The notes: generated from the sequence alone by a model not told the origin. 64,000 nt of DNA from Erysipelotrichaceae bacterium 7770_A6 (GCA_014610835.1 QQXM01000145.1:6165-70164), one strand, 5' to 3'. Numbered from the stretch's first letter, positions 9,297 to 18,919 are shown. A program made the numbers and translations.

Positions 9297-10069
9297 CAGA
9301 AGATATCAAAATATATATTGCGACACATAAAAGCTTTACTCCTCCTAAGAATGATATTTATATTCCTTTGCAGGTAGGTGCGGAAGGTAAGAAAGACTTA
9401 GGCTATTTGAAAGATAATACTGGAGATAATATTTCCAGCATGAATCCATATTATTGTGAATTGACTGGAATGTATTGGATGTGGAAAAATACATCCGCAG
9501 ATATTATTGGGCTGGTACATTATCGTAGATATTTTTATGACAAGTACATCTTTAGTGATCCTAAAAAAATTCTGGATAAAAAAACTATTCAGAATATGAT
9601 GTCTAAGTATGATGTCATTGTCGCACAAAGAGGGTATACATGGTTTAACAAGGTTGGACCTCGCTATGGAAAATACTTGCCGGAAGGAAAAAGTGATATG
9701 AAAGTCACTGAAGAAGCAGTAAAGATAGTCACTCCAGAATATGCAAATGCTTTTGATACTGTGATGAATAGCAATCATTATTCTCAATTCAATATGATGA
9801 TTTGTAGAAAAGATGTATTTGATGCATATTGTGAATGGTTATTTGCAATCTTGAAATATGTGGAAGAACACCTAGAAATACCACTAAGTGAAAGAGAAGC
9901 ATATAATGCAAGAGTATTTGGATTTCTTTCGGAAAGATTATTAAATGTATGGCTGGTAAAGCATTCTGAATTGAAAGTAAAAGAACTGCCAGTCTTAAAT
10001 ACAGAAGAATCTATTGGAAAACAGAAAATAGAATCATGCTTTAAGAAAATATTGAAAGGAGTATTGTAA
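9293..10069 (+). CDS. DUF4422 family (putative glycosyltransferase)
   Basis: This 258-residue protein belongs to the DUF4422 family: KIYIATHKSF at the N terminus, YIPLQVGAEG near 24, CELTGMYWMWKN near 55 and GLVHYRRYF near 75. These proteins occur in capsule and exopolysaccharide clusters and have a GT-A-like fold; transferase activity is inferred. It overlaps the GT8 gene by 4 nt and is followed after 1 nt by glf. That position makes it a candidate for handling the galactofuranose produced by Glf, which is context inference only. Confidence 0.82.
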   Translation: MTEDIKIYIATHKSFTPPKNDIYIPLQVGAEGKKDLGYLKDNTGDNISSMNPYYCELTGMYWMWKNTSADIIGLVHYRRYFYDKYIFSDPKKILDKKTIQNMMSKYDVIVAQRGYTWFNKVGPRYGKYLPEGKSDMKVTEEAVKIVTPEYANAFDTVMNSNHYSQFNMMICRKDVFDAYCEWLFAILKYVEEHLEIPLSEREAYNARVFGFLSERLLNVWLVKHSELKVKELPVLNTEESIGKQKIESCFKKILKGVL

Positions 10070-10070
10070 G

Positions 10071-11189
10071 ATGAAGTACGATTATTTAGTAGTTGGATCA
10101 GGTTTATTTGGATCTATATTTGCACATGAAGCTAAAAAGGCTGGAAAGAGTGTACTGGTTATTGATAAAAGGCCTAATATTGCGGGAAATGTATATACAG
10201 AAGATGTAGAAGGTATCCATGTTCATAAGTATGGCGCACATATTTTCCATACAAATAATCAGGAAGTATGGGAATATATTCAGCAGTTTGCAACATTTAA
10301 CAGATTTACAAATAGTCCTGTTGCGAATTATAAGGGTGAACTGTATTCTCTTCCGTTTAACATGTACACATTTAATAAGATGTGGGGTGTTGTAACACCA
10401 GAAGAAGCACAGGCTAAGATTGAGGAACAAAAGAAAGCTGCCAATATTACAGAACCAAAGAATCTTGAAGAACAGGCGATTTCTTTAGTTGGTAAAGATA
10501 TTTATGAAAAACTAATTAAGGGATATACTGAAAAGCAATGGGGAAGAGAATGTAAAGATCTTCCATCCTTCATTATCAAAAGACTACCTGTTCGTTTAAC
10601 ATTTGATAACAATTATTTCAATGCTTTGTATCAAGGAATTCCAATGGGTGGCTATACAAAGATGGTTGCAAATATGCTGGATGGTATTGAAGTGAGATTA
10701 AATGAAGACTATCTTGCTAAGAAGGATGAATATGATTCGTTGGCAGAAAAAATCATCTATACTGGTCCAATTGATGCATATTTCAATTATTCACTAGGAA
10801 ATCTTGAATATCGTTCTGTTAGATTTGAAACAGAGTTATTGGACAAGCCAAACTATCAGGGTAACGCTGCAGTAAATTACACAGATAGAGAAACACCATA
10901 TACAAGAATCATTGAACATAAATGGTTTGAATTTGGTAAGGATGATCATGGTAATGATATTCCAAAGACTGTGATTTCAAAAGAATATTCATCTGAATGG
11001 AAACCTGGTGATGAACCATATTATCCAGTGAATGATGAAAAGAATGGTGCACTATATGCAAAGTATAAGGAATTGGCAGATAAAGAAACAAATGTAGTAT
11101 TTGGTGGAAGACTTGGTGAATACAAATACTATGATATGGATGCGGTCATTGCTTCTGCATTAGATTGTGTAAAAAGAGAAATTCATTGA
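10071..11189 (+). CDS. glf: UDP-galactopyranose mutase
   Basis: Glf converts UDP-galactopyranose to UDP-galactofuranose using reduced FAD. The 372-residue protein shows the dinucleotide-binding motif VVGSGLFGSIFA at 6-17, VIDKRPNIAGN with the acidic ribose-binding region, HKYGAHIFHT near 52-61 and EKQWGRE near 155. The C-terminal GRLGEYKYYDMD segment near 344 is a Glf hallmark. Its presence implies that the polymer built by this locus contains galactofuranose. It ends the sub-operon; a strong terminator follows. Confidence 0.97.
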   Translation: MKYDYLVVGSGLFGSIFAHEAKKAGKSVLVIDKRPNIAGNVYTEDVEGIHVHKYGAHIFHTNNQEVWEYIQQFATFNRFTNSPVANYKGELYSLPFNMYTFNKMWGVVTPEEAQAKIEEQKKAANITEPKNLEEQAISLVGKDIYEKLIKGYTEKQWGRECKDLPSFIIKRLPVRLTFDNNYFNALYQGIPMGGYTKMVANMLDGIEVRLNEDYLAKKDEYDSLAEKIIYTGPIDAYFNYSLGNLEYRSVRFETELLDKPNYQGNAAVNYTDRETPYTRIIEHKWFEFGKDDHGNDIPKTVISKEYSSEWKPGDEPYYPVNDEKNGALYAKYKELADKETNVVFGGRLGEYKYYDMDAVIASALDCVKREIH

Positions 11190-11199
11190 TAATGAATTT

Positions 11200-11252
11200 G
11201 TGTTATAGAAGTTGAAACAGGAATCCTGTATGCCTTCTGTAACACTTTTTTT
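11200..11252 (+). terminator. Terminator after glf
   Basis: A 12-bp stem (11200-11211 with 11234-11245, one mismatch) has a long loop that can itself fold and is followed by seven T. The flippase gene downstream has its own -10. Confidence 0.75.
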
Positions 11253-11257
11253 ATTGA

Positions 11258-11266
11258 TGATATAAT
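11258..11266 (+). promoter_or_regulatory. Extended -10 promoter of the flippase gene (leaderless)
   Basis: TGA-TATAAT (11258-11266) is a consensus extended -10. The predicted start at about 11273 leaves only about 3 nt before the ATG at 11276, and there is no Shine-Dalgarno sequence. Confidence 0.6.
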
Positions 11267-11275
11267 AATAGCTGT

Positions 11276-12718
11276 ATGAAAAATTCATTGGCTAAAAATT
11301 ATATATTTAATTTAATATTTCAAATGTTAACGGTTATTACACCGTTAATTACAACTCCATATGTAGCTAGAGTATTAGGTGCTGTAAATAATGGAATTTA
11401 TGGATATACATTTTCCATCGTTACATATTTTATTCTTTTTGGATCTTTGGGGATTGCGATGTATGGACAAAGGGAAATTGCCTACGTTCAGCATGACAAG
11501 GAAAAACAGGCAAATATTTTCTGGGAATTAGTAACGATTCGTATTTTTACAAATATTATTGCGCTCATTATTTTTTATCTGCTGTTCTGTATGAATGGTG
11601 CATATGCAATATATTACAAAATTTTAATTTTTGAACTTGTTGCGAATGCAATTGATGTGAGCTGGTATTTCATGGGAATAGAAGAGTTTGGAAAACCGGT
11701 TGTGCGCAATATTATTGTAAAAATACTTGGGCTGATCTGTATTTTTGCTTTTGTGAAAACAAAAGATGATTTGTGGAAATATTTATTGATTTACAGTTTA
11801 TCTGATTTTTTAGGGAATATTACATTGTGGCTATATCTTCCAAAATATATTCCGTTTGTTTCATTGAGAAAATTATCATTTAAGATACATTTTTCACCAA
11901 TTATGTCTTTGTTTATTCCGCAGGTTGCAACGCAGGTATATACAGTCTTGGATAAAACAATGGTTGGAAATATCACAAATGATATGGCGGAAGTTGGTTA
12001 TTATGATAATGCCCAGAAAATTGTGAAAGCTTTATTGTGTCTTGTTACCGCGATGAGTTCTGTGATGTCTAGTCGTATTGCCAGTACCTTTGCGGAAGGT
12101 AATAAAGATGATATGAAAGTATATTTACGACAATCGATTCATTTGGTATGGATGATTGCGGTTCCATTTACGCTTGGATTGATTGGAATATCGAGAGCAT
12201 TTGTTCCGTGGTATTTTGGAGAAGGATATGAACCAGTTCGATATTTGATGTGTGCAACAACACCAATTCTTTTAGCAATTGGATTAAGTAATATTACAGG
12301 AATTCAGTATTTGATTCAGGTTGGAGAACAGAAAATCTATACATTTTCAGTTGTTGTTGGAGCAATTGTAAATATGATTTTTAATTTTATTTTAATTCAT
12401 GCAATTGGGACGATTGGAGCAGTCATTTCTACAGTACTGGCTGAATATACAATTCTTGCGGTGCAGTTATATTTCGTACATCAAGATATATCTGTGAAGG
12501 AGTTTTTTAAACCATCGATAAAGTATTTGATTGCGGGAATAGCGATGTTGTTGTGTGTGGTACTAACTGGATATTTCATCACAAATATTTCACTATCTAT
12601 TGTTATTTCTATCATGGTTGGAATTGTTGTATATATTGCAATGTTGTTTTTGCTGAAAGATACATTCTTTTTATTAATATGTAATCAAATCATTTGGAAA
12701 TTTTTGAAAAAGAAATAA
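11276..12718 (+). CDS. Polysaccharide flippase (Wzx, MOP superfamily)
   Basis: This 480-residue integral membrane protein has about 14 hydrophobic segments and the N-terminal pattern of Wzx/RfbX flippases (TPLITTPYVARVLGA, residues 21-35, then YGYTFSIVTYF). Such proteins move polyprenyl-pyrophosphate-linked repeat units across the membrane. The family assignment is secure; the substrate is inferred to be the repeat unit made by the surrounding transferases. No partner Wzy polymerase is visible in the window. The ATG sits about 3 nt after the predicted transcription start. Confidence 0.92.
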   Translation: MKNSLAKNYIFNLIFQMLTVITPLITTPYVARVLGAVNNGIYGYTFSIVTYFILFGSLGIAMYGQREIAYVQHDKEKQANIFWELVTIRIFTNIIALIIFYLLFCMNGAYAIYYKILIFELVANAIDVSWYFMGIEEFGKPVVRNIIVKILGLICIFAFVKTKDDLWKYLLIYSLSDFLGNITLWLYLPKYIPFVSLRKLSFKIHFSPIMSLFIPQVATQVYTVLDKTMVGNITNDMAEVGYYDNAQKIVKALLCLVTAMSSVMSSRIASTFAEGNKDDMKVYLRQSIHLVWMIAVPFTLGLIGISRAFVPWYFGEGYEPVRYLMCATTPILLAIGLSNITGIQYLIQVGEQKIYTFSVVVGAIVNMIFNFILIHAIGTIGAVISTVLAEYTILAVQLYFVHQDISVKEFFKPSIKYLIAGIAMLLCVVLTGYFITNISLSIVISIMVGIVVYIAMLFLLKDTFFLLICNQIIWKFLKKK

Positions 12719-12730
12719 GGGTGAGTAAAA

Positions 12731-13600
12731 ATGGGAGAATATTCTGAAGGTATTTTACATAAGTTGTGGGACTATGAATTGAGTATTTATAATGAATTTG
12801 CTAGAGTTTGTGAAAAGTATGGTTTTCGTTATTTTGCTTCTTATGGAACAGTGATTGGTGCAATGAGACATCGTGGATTTATTCCTTGGGATGATGATAT
12901 GGATGTTGGAATGCCTAGAGAAGATTATGAAAAGTTTCTAGAAGTTGCACCAAAAGAATTGGGCAGTACTTTTGAATTGCTGGAAGCAAGAAAAACAAAA
13001 GGATATGTACTTCCTTTTGCAAAATTAACACGTTCAGATACAACATTTATTGAAGCTACAGATACAGATCGAAAGTATCATTCAGGTATTTTTATTGATA
13101 TTTTTCCATTTGATAAAGTTCCTGAAGATGCTGTTCAAAGGCAGAAAATTCAACAGAAATGCTGGGTTATTGCGAGATTAATGGTTCTTTGTGACTATCC
13201 AAAGCCAAAATTACCTTCCAGTGTAAAGGGATTCAAAAAACAAGTGGCATATTTTGGATGTTATGTTGTTCATGGTCTATTGCTGCTGTTTGGTCAGAGT
13301 GCTAAAAAACTACAGAGTCGCTACACAGCAGTTGCATCAAAATACGGTAAAGAACATGATACAAATCGATATGCGGAATTCATGTTATATAAATATGAAG
13401 ATAATTATGGCAAAGAAGATGTTACGTATTCTGAAGAAGAATTGTTGCCTGCTGTAGATATGCAATATGAAACACAGAGTATTAAAGTTCCACAGAATAG
13501 TGATGCTTATTTAAAGAAAACATATGGAGAATATATGACACTGCCTCCTGTTGAAAAAAGACATTGTCATTTCCCAGCTGTTTTAAAATTTGACGAATAA
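12731..13600 (+). CDS. licD: LicD family phosphorylcholine transferase
   Basis: LicD proteins transfer phosphorylcholine (or another phospho-substituent) from CDP-choline to a glycan before export. The 289-residue protein contains the diagnostic LicD core: FASYGTVIGAMRHRGFIPWD near 35-54 followed by DDDMDVGMPREDY, with the Asp cluster that binds metal and nucleotide. GIFIDIFPFD follows near 120. An SD (GGGTGAG) precedes the ATG. The downstream choline kinase/cytidylyltransferase and BCCT transporter genes support choline as the substrate. Confidence 0.92.
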   Translation: MGEYSEGILHKLWDYELSIYNEFARVCEKYGFRYFASYGTVIGAMRHRGFIPWDDDMDVGMPREDYEKFLEVAPKELGSTFELLEARKTKGYVLPFAKLTRSDTTFIEATDTDRKYHSGIFIDIFPFDKVPEDAVQRQKIQQKCWVIARLMVLCDYPKPKLPSSVKGFKKQVAYFGCYVVHGLLLLFGQSAKKLQSRYTAVASKYGKEHDTNRYAEFMLYKYEDNYGKEDVTYSEEELLPAVDMQYETQSIKVPQNSDAYLKKTYGEYMTLPPVEKRHCHFPAVLKFDE

Positions 13601-13603
13601 AGA

Positions 13604-13632
13604 TTGCGAATCGTTGTAACTTATGACATAAT
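13604..13632 (+). promoter_or_regulatory. Promoter of the licCA-licC-BCCT unit
   Basis: TTGCGA (13604-13609), a 17-nt spacer and CATAAT (13627-13632) preceded by TGA (extended -10). It begins 4 nt after the licD stop and gives a leader of about 20 nt containing the AAAGAGG ribosome binding site of the fusion gene. Confidence 0.6.
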
Positions 13633-13660
13633 GTTCATGAAAATACAAAAAGAGGTTTTT

Positions 13661-15412
13661 ATGAACATTCAAGATTGTACAATTCTAAAAAATTTACTTG
13701 ATAAAAGTAATCAGACACAAAGAAGTATTGCTTTATCTACGAATTATTCATTAGGAACAGTAAATCGTTCAGTGAATCACTTGATAGATCAAGGCTATAT
13801 CAATGATAATTTGCAATTATCTGAAAAAGCATACAATGAACTCAAAGAAAATCAACCGCAGAGAGCTGTGATACTCGCTGCGGGTTTTGGTATGCGCATG
13901 GTACCAATTAATACAGAAGTTCCAAAAGGCTTATTACAGGTTGGTAATGAAACTTTAATTGAGAGGCTGATTAAACAGTTACATGAAGCTGGTATTGTTG
14001 AAATTGATGTTGTTGTTGGTTTCTTGAAAGAACAATTTGAATTTCTGATTGATCAATATCATGTGAATTTAATTTATAATCCGGATTATTCTACAAAAAA
14101 TAATTTATATTCCTTAAACTTAGTGAAAGATCATTTAGAGAATTGTTATATTATTCCGTGTGATATCTGGTGTGATATCAATCCATTTTCTAAAAATGAA
14201 TTTGTATCATGGTATATGGTAAATGATCAGAAAGATAGAAATAGTCCTGTTCGTGTGAACCGAAAAGAAGAATTGGTAGATGTAGGAAATGATGAAGCTG
14301 GCAATCATATGATTGGAATTGCCTATGTGAATCATAAGGATGCACAAGAATTGAGAAATAATATTGCTAAGCTTTGTGAGAATGCTAAAAATGATAATTT
14401 ATTCTGGGAAGATGCATTATATGAAGATGGAAAATATATCCTGTATTCTCGTGTTGTTCATGAAAGTGATGTCATAGAAATCAATACGTATGAACAATTG
14501 AGAGAATTAGATCATCATTCGAATCATTTGAAGTCAGATGCAATGAGTATTATTTGCGATTCTTTGCATGTTTCAAATCAAGAGATTACAGATATTAAAG
14601 TTTTGAAAAAGGGAATGACAAATCGTTCGTTTTTATTTACATGTAATGAACAAAAATACATTATGCGTATTCCTGGAGAAGGAACAGATCAATTAATTGA
14701 TCGTAAACAGGAGGCAGAAGTATATCAAGTTATTCATGATAAAGATATTTGCGATGATATTGTTTATATCAATCCTGAAAATGGATACAAGATTACAAAA
14801 TATCTAGAAAATGCAAGAGTATGTGATCCACTGAATGAAGAAGATACCTATAAATGTATGCGTAGATTGAAAGTATTTCATTCTATGAATTTACAGGTGC
14901 ATCATGATTTTGATATTTATAAGCAGATTGCGTTTTATGAATCGCTTTGGGATGGGACACCATCTGTTTATCGAGATTATCAGATGACGAAAACAAATGT
15001 TATGAAATTAAGAAATTTTGTGGAAAAACATATTGAGAAACGTTGCTTAACACATATCGATGCAGTTCCTGATAATTTCTTGTTTGTTGAGGATGGAAGT
15101 GTGCGATTGATTGACTGGGAATATGCTGGCATGCAGGATCCACATGTGGATATTGCGATGTTTTGCATATATGCATTATATGATCGACAACATGTGGATA
15201 TGTTGATTGATCAGTATTTTGATGGAAATTGTCCAAAAGAAACTCGAATCAAGATTTATTGTTACATAGCTTTATGTGGACTTCTTTGGAGCAACTGGTG
15301 TGAATATAAGAGAAATCTTGGTGTTGAGTTTGGTGAATATTCTTTAAAACAATATCGATATGCAAAAGATTATTATCGTATTGTTGAAAAAGAACTGGGG
15401 GAAAATTTATGA
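13661..15412 (+). CDS. wHTH - phosphocholine cytidylyltransferase - choline kinase fusion (LicCA-like)
   Basis: This 583-residue three-domain protein starts at 13661, where AAAGAGG precedes the ATG. Residues 5-60 are a winged helix-turn-helix (SLGTVNRSVNHLIDQGYI). About 65-285 is a LicC-type nucleotidyltransferase (VILAAGFGMRMVPI, then VPKGLLQVG). About 300-560 is a choline-kinase/APH fold with GMTNRSF near 322, the catalytic loop THIDAVPDN near 463 and the metal-binding LIDWEY near 483. Together these would make CDP-choline from choline. A fused licCA is known from Treponema; the added wHTH suggests autoregulation or an N-terminal docking role (inference). The stop overlaps the next ATG. Confidence 0.88.
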   Translation: MNIQDCTILKNLLDKSNQTQRSIALSTNYSLGTVNRSVNHLIDQGYINDNLQLSEKAYNELKENQPQRAVILAAGFGMRMVPINTEVPKGLLQVGNETLIERLIKQLHEAGIVEIDVVVGFLKEQFEFLIDQYHVNLIYNPDYSTKNNLYSLNLVKDHLENCYIIPCDIWCDINPFSKNEFVSWYMVNDQKDRNSPVRVNRKEELVDVGNDEAGNHMIGIAYVNHKDAQELRNNIAKLCENAKNDNLFWEDALYEDGKYILYSRVVHESDVIEINTYEQLRELDHHSNHLKSDAMSIICDSLHVSNQEITDIKVLKKGMTNRSFLFTCNEQKYIMRIPGEGTDQLIDRKQEAEVYQVIHDKDICDDIVYINPENGYKITKYLENARVCDPLNEEDTYKCMRRLKVFHSMNLQVHHDFDIYKQIAFYESLWDGTPSVYRDYQMTKTNVMKLRNFVEKHIEKRCLTHIDAVPDNFLFVEDGSVRLIDWEYAGMQDPHVDIAMFCIYALYDRQHVDMLIDQYFDGNCPKETRIKIYCYIALCGLLWSNWCEYKRNLGVEFGEYSLKQYRYAKDYYRIVEKELGENL

Positions 15413-16134
15413 ATCAAGTTGAAAGAGCAATTATTATGGCAGCAGGAACTGGAAGTAGAATGCATCCAGTGACTTTAGATACTCCTAAACCAATGGTTGA
15501 AGTAAATGGAAAAAGAATGATTGATACTGTCATTGATGCACTGCATCAAAATGATATTTATGATATTTATGTTGTTGTGGGATATTTAAAAGATAAATTT
15601 AATGCATTGTTAGAGAAGTACCCAGATATTCATCTTATCGATAATCCTTATTATGATTCCTGTAATAATATTGCATCTTTATATGTTGCAAGAGATTATA
15701 TCTGCAATGCAATTATTTTAGATGGAGATCAGATTATTTATAATCCAAAGATTCTTTTTAAAGAGTTTGATAAATCTGGATATAACAGTATTTATACGGA
15801 AACTAAAACAGATGAATGGCTGCAGACAGTAGAAAACGGTATTGTGACGCATTGTAGTCGTACTGGTGGAGAAAAAGGATGGCAGCTTTATAGTATCTCA
15901 AGATGGAATGAAAAAGATGGAAAGAAACTAAAACATCATCTGGAAATAGAATTTGAACAGAAGAAAAATAGACAAATTTATTGGGATGATGTAGCGATGT
16001 TCTGTTATCCACAGGAATATCAGTTAGGTGTTTATCCTATGGAAAAGGATGATGTGATTGAAATTGATAACTATGATGAATTGATTCAATTAGATAAGAA
16101 ATATGTAAACTATGAGGCGAAAAATCATGAATAA
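15409..16134 (+). CDS. LicC-like nucleotidyltransferase (CTP:phosphocholine cytidylyltransferase family)
   Basis: This 241-residue protein has a single NTP-transferase domain: AIIMAAGTGSRMHPVT (residues 8-23), TPKPMVEVNGKRMIDT, LDGDQII near 105 and a C-terminal WDDVAMF segment with ENDNYDEL-like ending typical of LicC/GCD1 relatives. It overlaps the fusion gene by 4 nt and the BCCT gene by 8 nt, so it belongs to the choline unit. Because the fusion already contains a LicC domain, this copy may use another phospho-substrate or be a duplicate. The product is uncertain, the family is not. Confidence 0.82.
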   Translation: MNQVERAIIMAAGTGSRMHPVTLDTPKPMVEVNGKRMIDTVIDALHQNDIYDIYVVVGYLKDKFNALLEKYPDIHLIDNPYYDSCNNIASLYVARDYICNAIILDGDQIIYNPKILFKEFDKSGYNSIYTETKTDEWLQTVENGIVTHCSRTGGEKGWQLYSISRWNEKDGKKLKHHLEIEFEQKKNRQIYWDDVAMFCYPQEYQLGVYPMEKDDVIEIDNYDELIQLDKKYVNYEAKNHE

Positions 16135-17644
16135 GAAAAAAATAGACTGGATGATCACAATTGTTCCTTTAACGCTGATTATTGTTCTTTGCGTTTTGTT
16201 TTTCTTCATGCCAGAACAATCTAATGTAGTTTTATCGGAAATTCGTTTCTTTTTTGGAGATACATTTGGTGTCTATTATTTGGTGATTGGTCTTGGTATT
16301 TTCTTATTATCCTTCTATATTGCTTTATCTAAATATGGAGATATTGTATTGGGAGAAAAGAATGAAAAGCCAAAATATTCATTTTTTGCATGGGGATCCA
16401 TGATGTTTACGTGTGGACTTGCGGCAGATATTTTGTTTTATTCATTCTCTGAATGGATTTTATATGCAACAGATCCACATATTAAAGAATTAGGCAATAT
16501 TCAGGAATGGGCTGGTGTATTTCCATTATTCCATTGGAGCTTTATTCCTTGGTCCTTTTATCTTGTTTTAGCAGTTGCCTTTGGTTTTATGCTTCATGTA
16601 AGAAAAAGGAATCGTCAGAAATATTCAGAGGCATGTAGACCAATCCTTGGTGAACATACAGATGGATTTGTTGGAAGAGTGATTGATTTGCTGGCAGTAT
16701 TTGCTTTACTTGCAGGTACTGCAACGACATTTAGTGTTGCGACGCCTTTGATGGCCGCAATCATTGAAAGATTATTTCATTTCGCAGTAGATAGAACTAC
16801 GATCAATGTGATTATTCTTTTGATTACATGTGCAGTTTACACATATTCTTTATTACATGGTTTTAAAGGAATCAGTTATCTTGCGAATGCTTGCATTTAT
16901 ATGTTTTTTGGATTGCTTGCATTTGTATTTGTTTTTGGTGGACAGGCAAGATATATCATTGAAACAGGTTTTGCATCTCTTGGTACAATGATTCAGAATT
17001 TCATAGGATTAGCTACATATACAGATCCCCTAAGAACATCTAATTTCCCACAAAACTGGACAATTTATTATTGGGCATACTGGATGGTATGGTGTGTTGC
17101 AGCGCCATTCTTTATTGGAAATATTTCTAGAGGAAGAACAGTTCGACAAACAATTTTGGGTGGCTATGTATTTGGCGTTGGATCTACATTGGTTAGTTTT
17201 ATTGTTTTGGGAAATTATTCCATGGGACTGCAGATGAGCGGTGCTGTAGATTTTATCTCAAACTATCTTGCGAGCGGAGATATGTATGGATTAATTGTAT
17301 CGATGATTGAAACAATGCCTTTTTCTAAAGTTATCATGGTTGTTGTGTTATTAACAATGATTGCATTTTATGCGACTTCTTTTGATTCTATTGCTTTAAC
17401 AGCGTCATGTTATAGTTATCACTCTTTAAAAGAAGACGAACAGCCACATAAGGCAGTACAATTAATGTGGTGTATATTATTGATATTGTTACCAATTGCA
17501 TTGTTATTTGCGGACAGTTCAATGAGTAACTTGCAATCCGTCAGCATTGTTGCAGCATTTCCGATTGGAATTGTTATTGTTTTGATTTCTATGAGTTTCT
17601 TGAAAGATGCAGAGCAATATATAAAAGAACTGAGTAAGAAGTAA
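16127..17644 (+). CDS. BCCT family choline/betaine transporter
   Basis: This 505-residue protein has 12 predicted membrane helices. BCCT signatures are present: FHWSFIPWSFYLVLAV in the trimethylammonium-binding region and WAYWMVWCVAAPFF then ISRGRTVRQ later in the sequence. I chose the ATG at 16127 (MNKKKIDWM) because GAGGCG lies 9 nt upstream; an ATG at 16112 is also in frame. It overlaps the LicC-like gene. Context predicts choline uptake for phosphorylcholine decoration, a job done by LicB or BetT-type permeases elsewhere. Confidence 0.9.
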   Translation: MNKKKIDWMITIVPLTLIIVLCVLFFFMPEQSNVVLSEIRFFFGDTFGVYYLVIGLGIFLLSFYIALSKYGDIVLGEKNEKPKYSFFAWGSMMFTCGLAADILFYSFSEWILYATDPHIKELGNIQEWAGVFPLFHWSFIPWSFYLVLAVAFGFMLHVRKRNRQKYSEACRPILGEHTDGFVGRVIDLLAVFALLAGTATTFSVATPLMAAIIERLFHFAVDRTTINVIILLITCAVYTYSLLHGFKGISYLANACIYMFFGLLAFVFVFGGQARYIIETGFASLGTMIQNFIGLATYTDPLRTSNFPQNWTIYYWAYWMVWCVAAPFFIGNISRGRTVRQTILGGYVFGVGSTLVSFIVLGNYSMGLQMSGAVDFISNYLASGDMYGLIVSMIETMPFSKVIMVVVLLTMIAFYATSFDSIALTASCYSYHSLKEDEQPHKAVQLMWCILLILLPIALLFADSSMSNLQSVSIVAAFPIGIVIVLISMSFLKDAEQYIKELSKK

Positions 17645-17651
17645 TGTGTTT

Positions 17652-17681
17652 TTGAAAAGAAATGAATACAAATGTTATAAT
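17652..17681 (+). promoter_or_regulatory. Strong promoter of the DegT-transferase operon
   Basis: TTGAAA (17652-17657), an 18-nt spacer and TATAAT (17676-17681) with an upstream TG (extended -10). The AGAAGG ribosome binding site follows at 17691-17696, before the ATG at 17705. Confidence 0.75.
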
Positions 17682-17704
17682 ATTACCTAAAGAAGGTGAT
17701 AAAC

Positions 17705-18919
17705 ATGAGTAAACCTATTCCATTTTCTCCTCCTGATATTACAGAAGAAGAAATCAAAGAAGTGAGTGATGCATTAAGAAGCGGATGGATCACAACAGGA
17801 CCACGAACAAAGCAATTCGAAAAGAATTTATGTGAATATTTAAGAGTTGATAACTGTGTATGCTTAAATAGTGCAACAGCAGCGGAGGAATTGAATTTTA
17901 GAATTCTTGGTATTGGTGAGGGAGATGAAGTTATCGTTCCTGCGTATACATATACTGCGAGTGCTTCTGCGGCAATTCATTGTGGTGCGACAGTAAAATT
18001 TGTGGATTCTCAAATTGACAGTGTTGAAATGGATTATCAGGCACTTGAAAATGCAATTACAGAAAAAACAAAGGCAATTGTACCGGTAGATTTGGGTGGT
18101 GTGCCTTGTGACTATGATACGATCTACAAAATTGTAGAAAAAAAGAAATCTTTATTTCATCCAGCAAACGACATTCAAAAAGCAATTGGCAGAGTGATTG
18201 TAGTGGCAGATGGTGCACATGCTTTGGGTGCAAGCAGAAATGGTGTAACTGTAGGCAATCTTGCAGACTTTACTTCCTTTTCTTTTCATGCGGTTAAGAA
18301 TCTGACAACTGCAGAAGGCGGATGTGCTACATGGAAACATATTGATGGTATTGATGATGGAGAACTCTATCATTTATATCAGCTGTATTCTTTACATGGA
18401 CAAAGCAAAGATGCGTTAGCGAAAACAAAAGCAGGTGCGTGGGAATATGATATTGTCGGACCTTGGTATAAATGTAATATGACAGATATCATGGCTGCGA
18501 TTGGATTAGTACAATTAAAAAGATATCCTTCTTTGATTCAAAGAAGATATGAAATTGTGAAGAAGTATGATGAGGCAATGGATGCAATGCACATTGAACA
18601 TATTCAACATGTCAGTGATGTATATCATTCCAGTGCACATTTATATATGATTCGCATTCCTGATATCTCTGTGGAACAAAGAAATGAAATTATTACAAGG
18701 ATGGCAGAAAATGGCGTGGCTACAAATGTCCACTATAAACCATTACCAATGATGAGTGGATATAAAGCATATGGATGGGATATTAAAGATTTCCCAAATG
18801 CATATCACTTATATCACAATGAGATTACATTGCCATTACATACATTATTGAGTAATGAAGATGTTGAAATTGTGATTCAGACATTAAGAAGTACATTAGA
18901 AGAAATGAAATTATTATGA
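17705..18919 (+). CDS. DegT/DnrJ/EryC1/StrS PLP-dependent sugar aminotransferase
   Basis: This 404-residue enzyme aminates a nucleotide-linked keto-sugar. It begins SKPIPFSPPDITEEEI, typical of PglE-type enzymes. It has AYTYTASASAAIHCGA near 80 and ADGAHALGA near 170, with the Asp and His that contact PLP, and the Schiff-base Lys in SFHAVKNLTTAEGG near 198. The start at 17705 follows an AGAAGG box; the upstream GTG at 17696 lies inside that box. It overlaps the phosphoglycosyl transferase by 4 nt, so the aminated sugar is probably the first sugar loaded on undecaprenyl phosphate. Confidence 0.93.
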   Translation: MSKPIPFSPPDITEEEIKEVSDALRSGWITTGPRTKQFEKNLCEYLRVDNCVCLNSATAAEELNFRILGIGEGDEVIVPAYTYTASASAAIHCGATVKFVDSQIDSVEMDYQALENAITEKTKAIVPVDLGGVPCDYDTIYKIVEKKKSLFHPANDIQKAIGRVIVVADGAHALGASRNGVTVGNLADFTSFSFHAVKNLTTAEGGCATWKHIDGIDDGELYHLYQLYSLHGQSKDALAKTKAGAWEYDIVGPWYKCNMTDIMAAIGLVQLKRYPSLIQRRYEIVKKYDEAMDAMHIEHIQHVSDVYHSSAHLYMIRIPDISVEQRNEIITRMAENGVATNVHYKPLPMMSGYKAYGWDIKDFPNAYHLYHNEITLPLHTLLSNEDVEIVIQTLRSTLEEMKLL

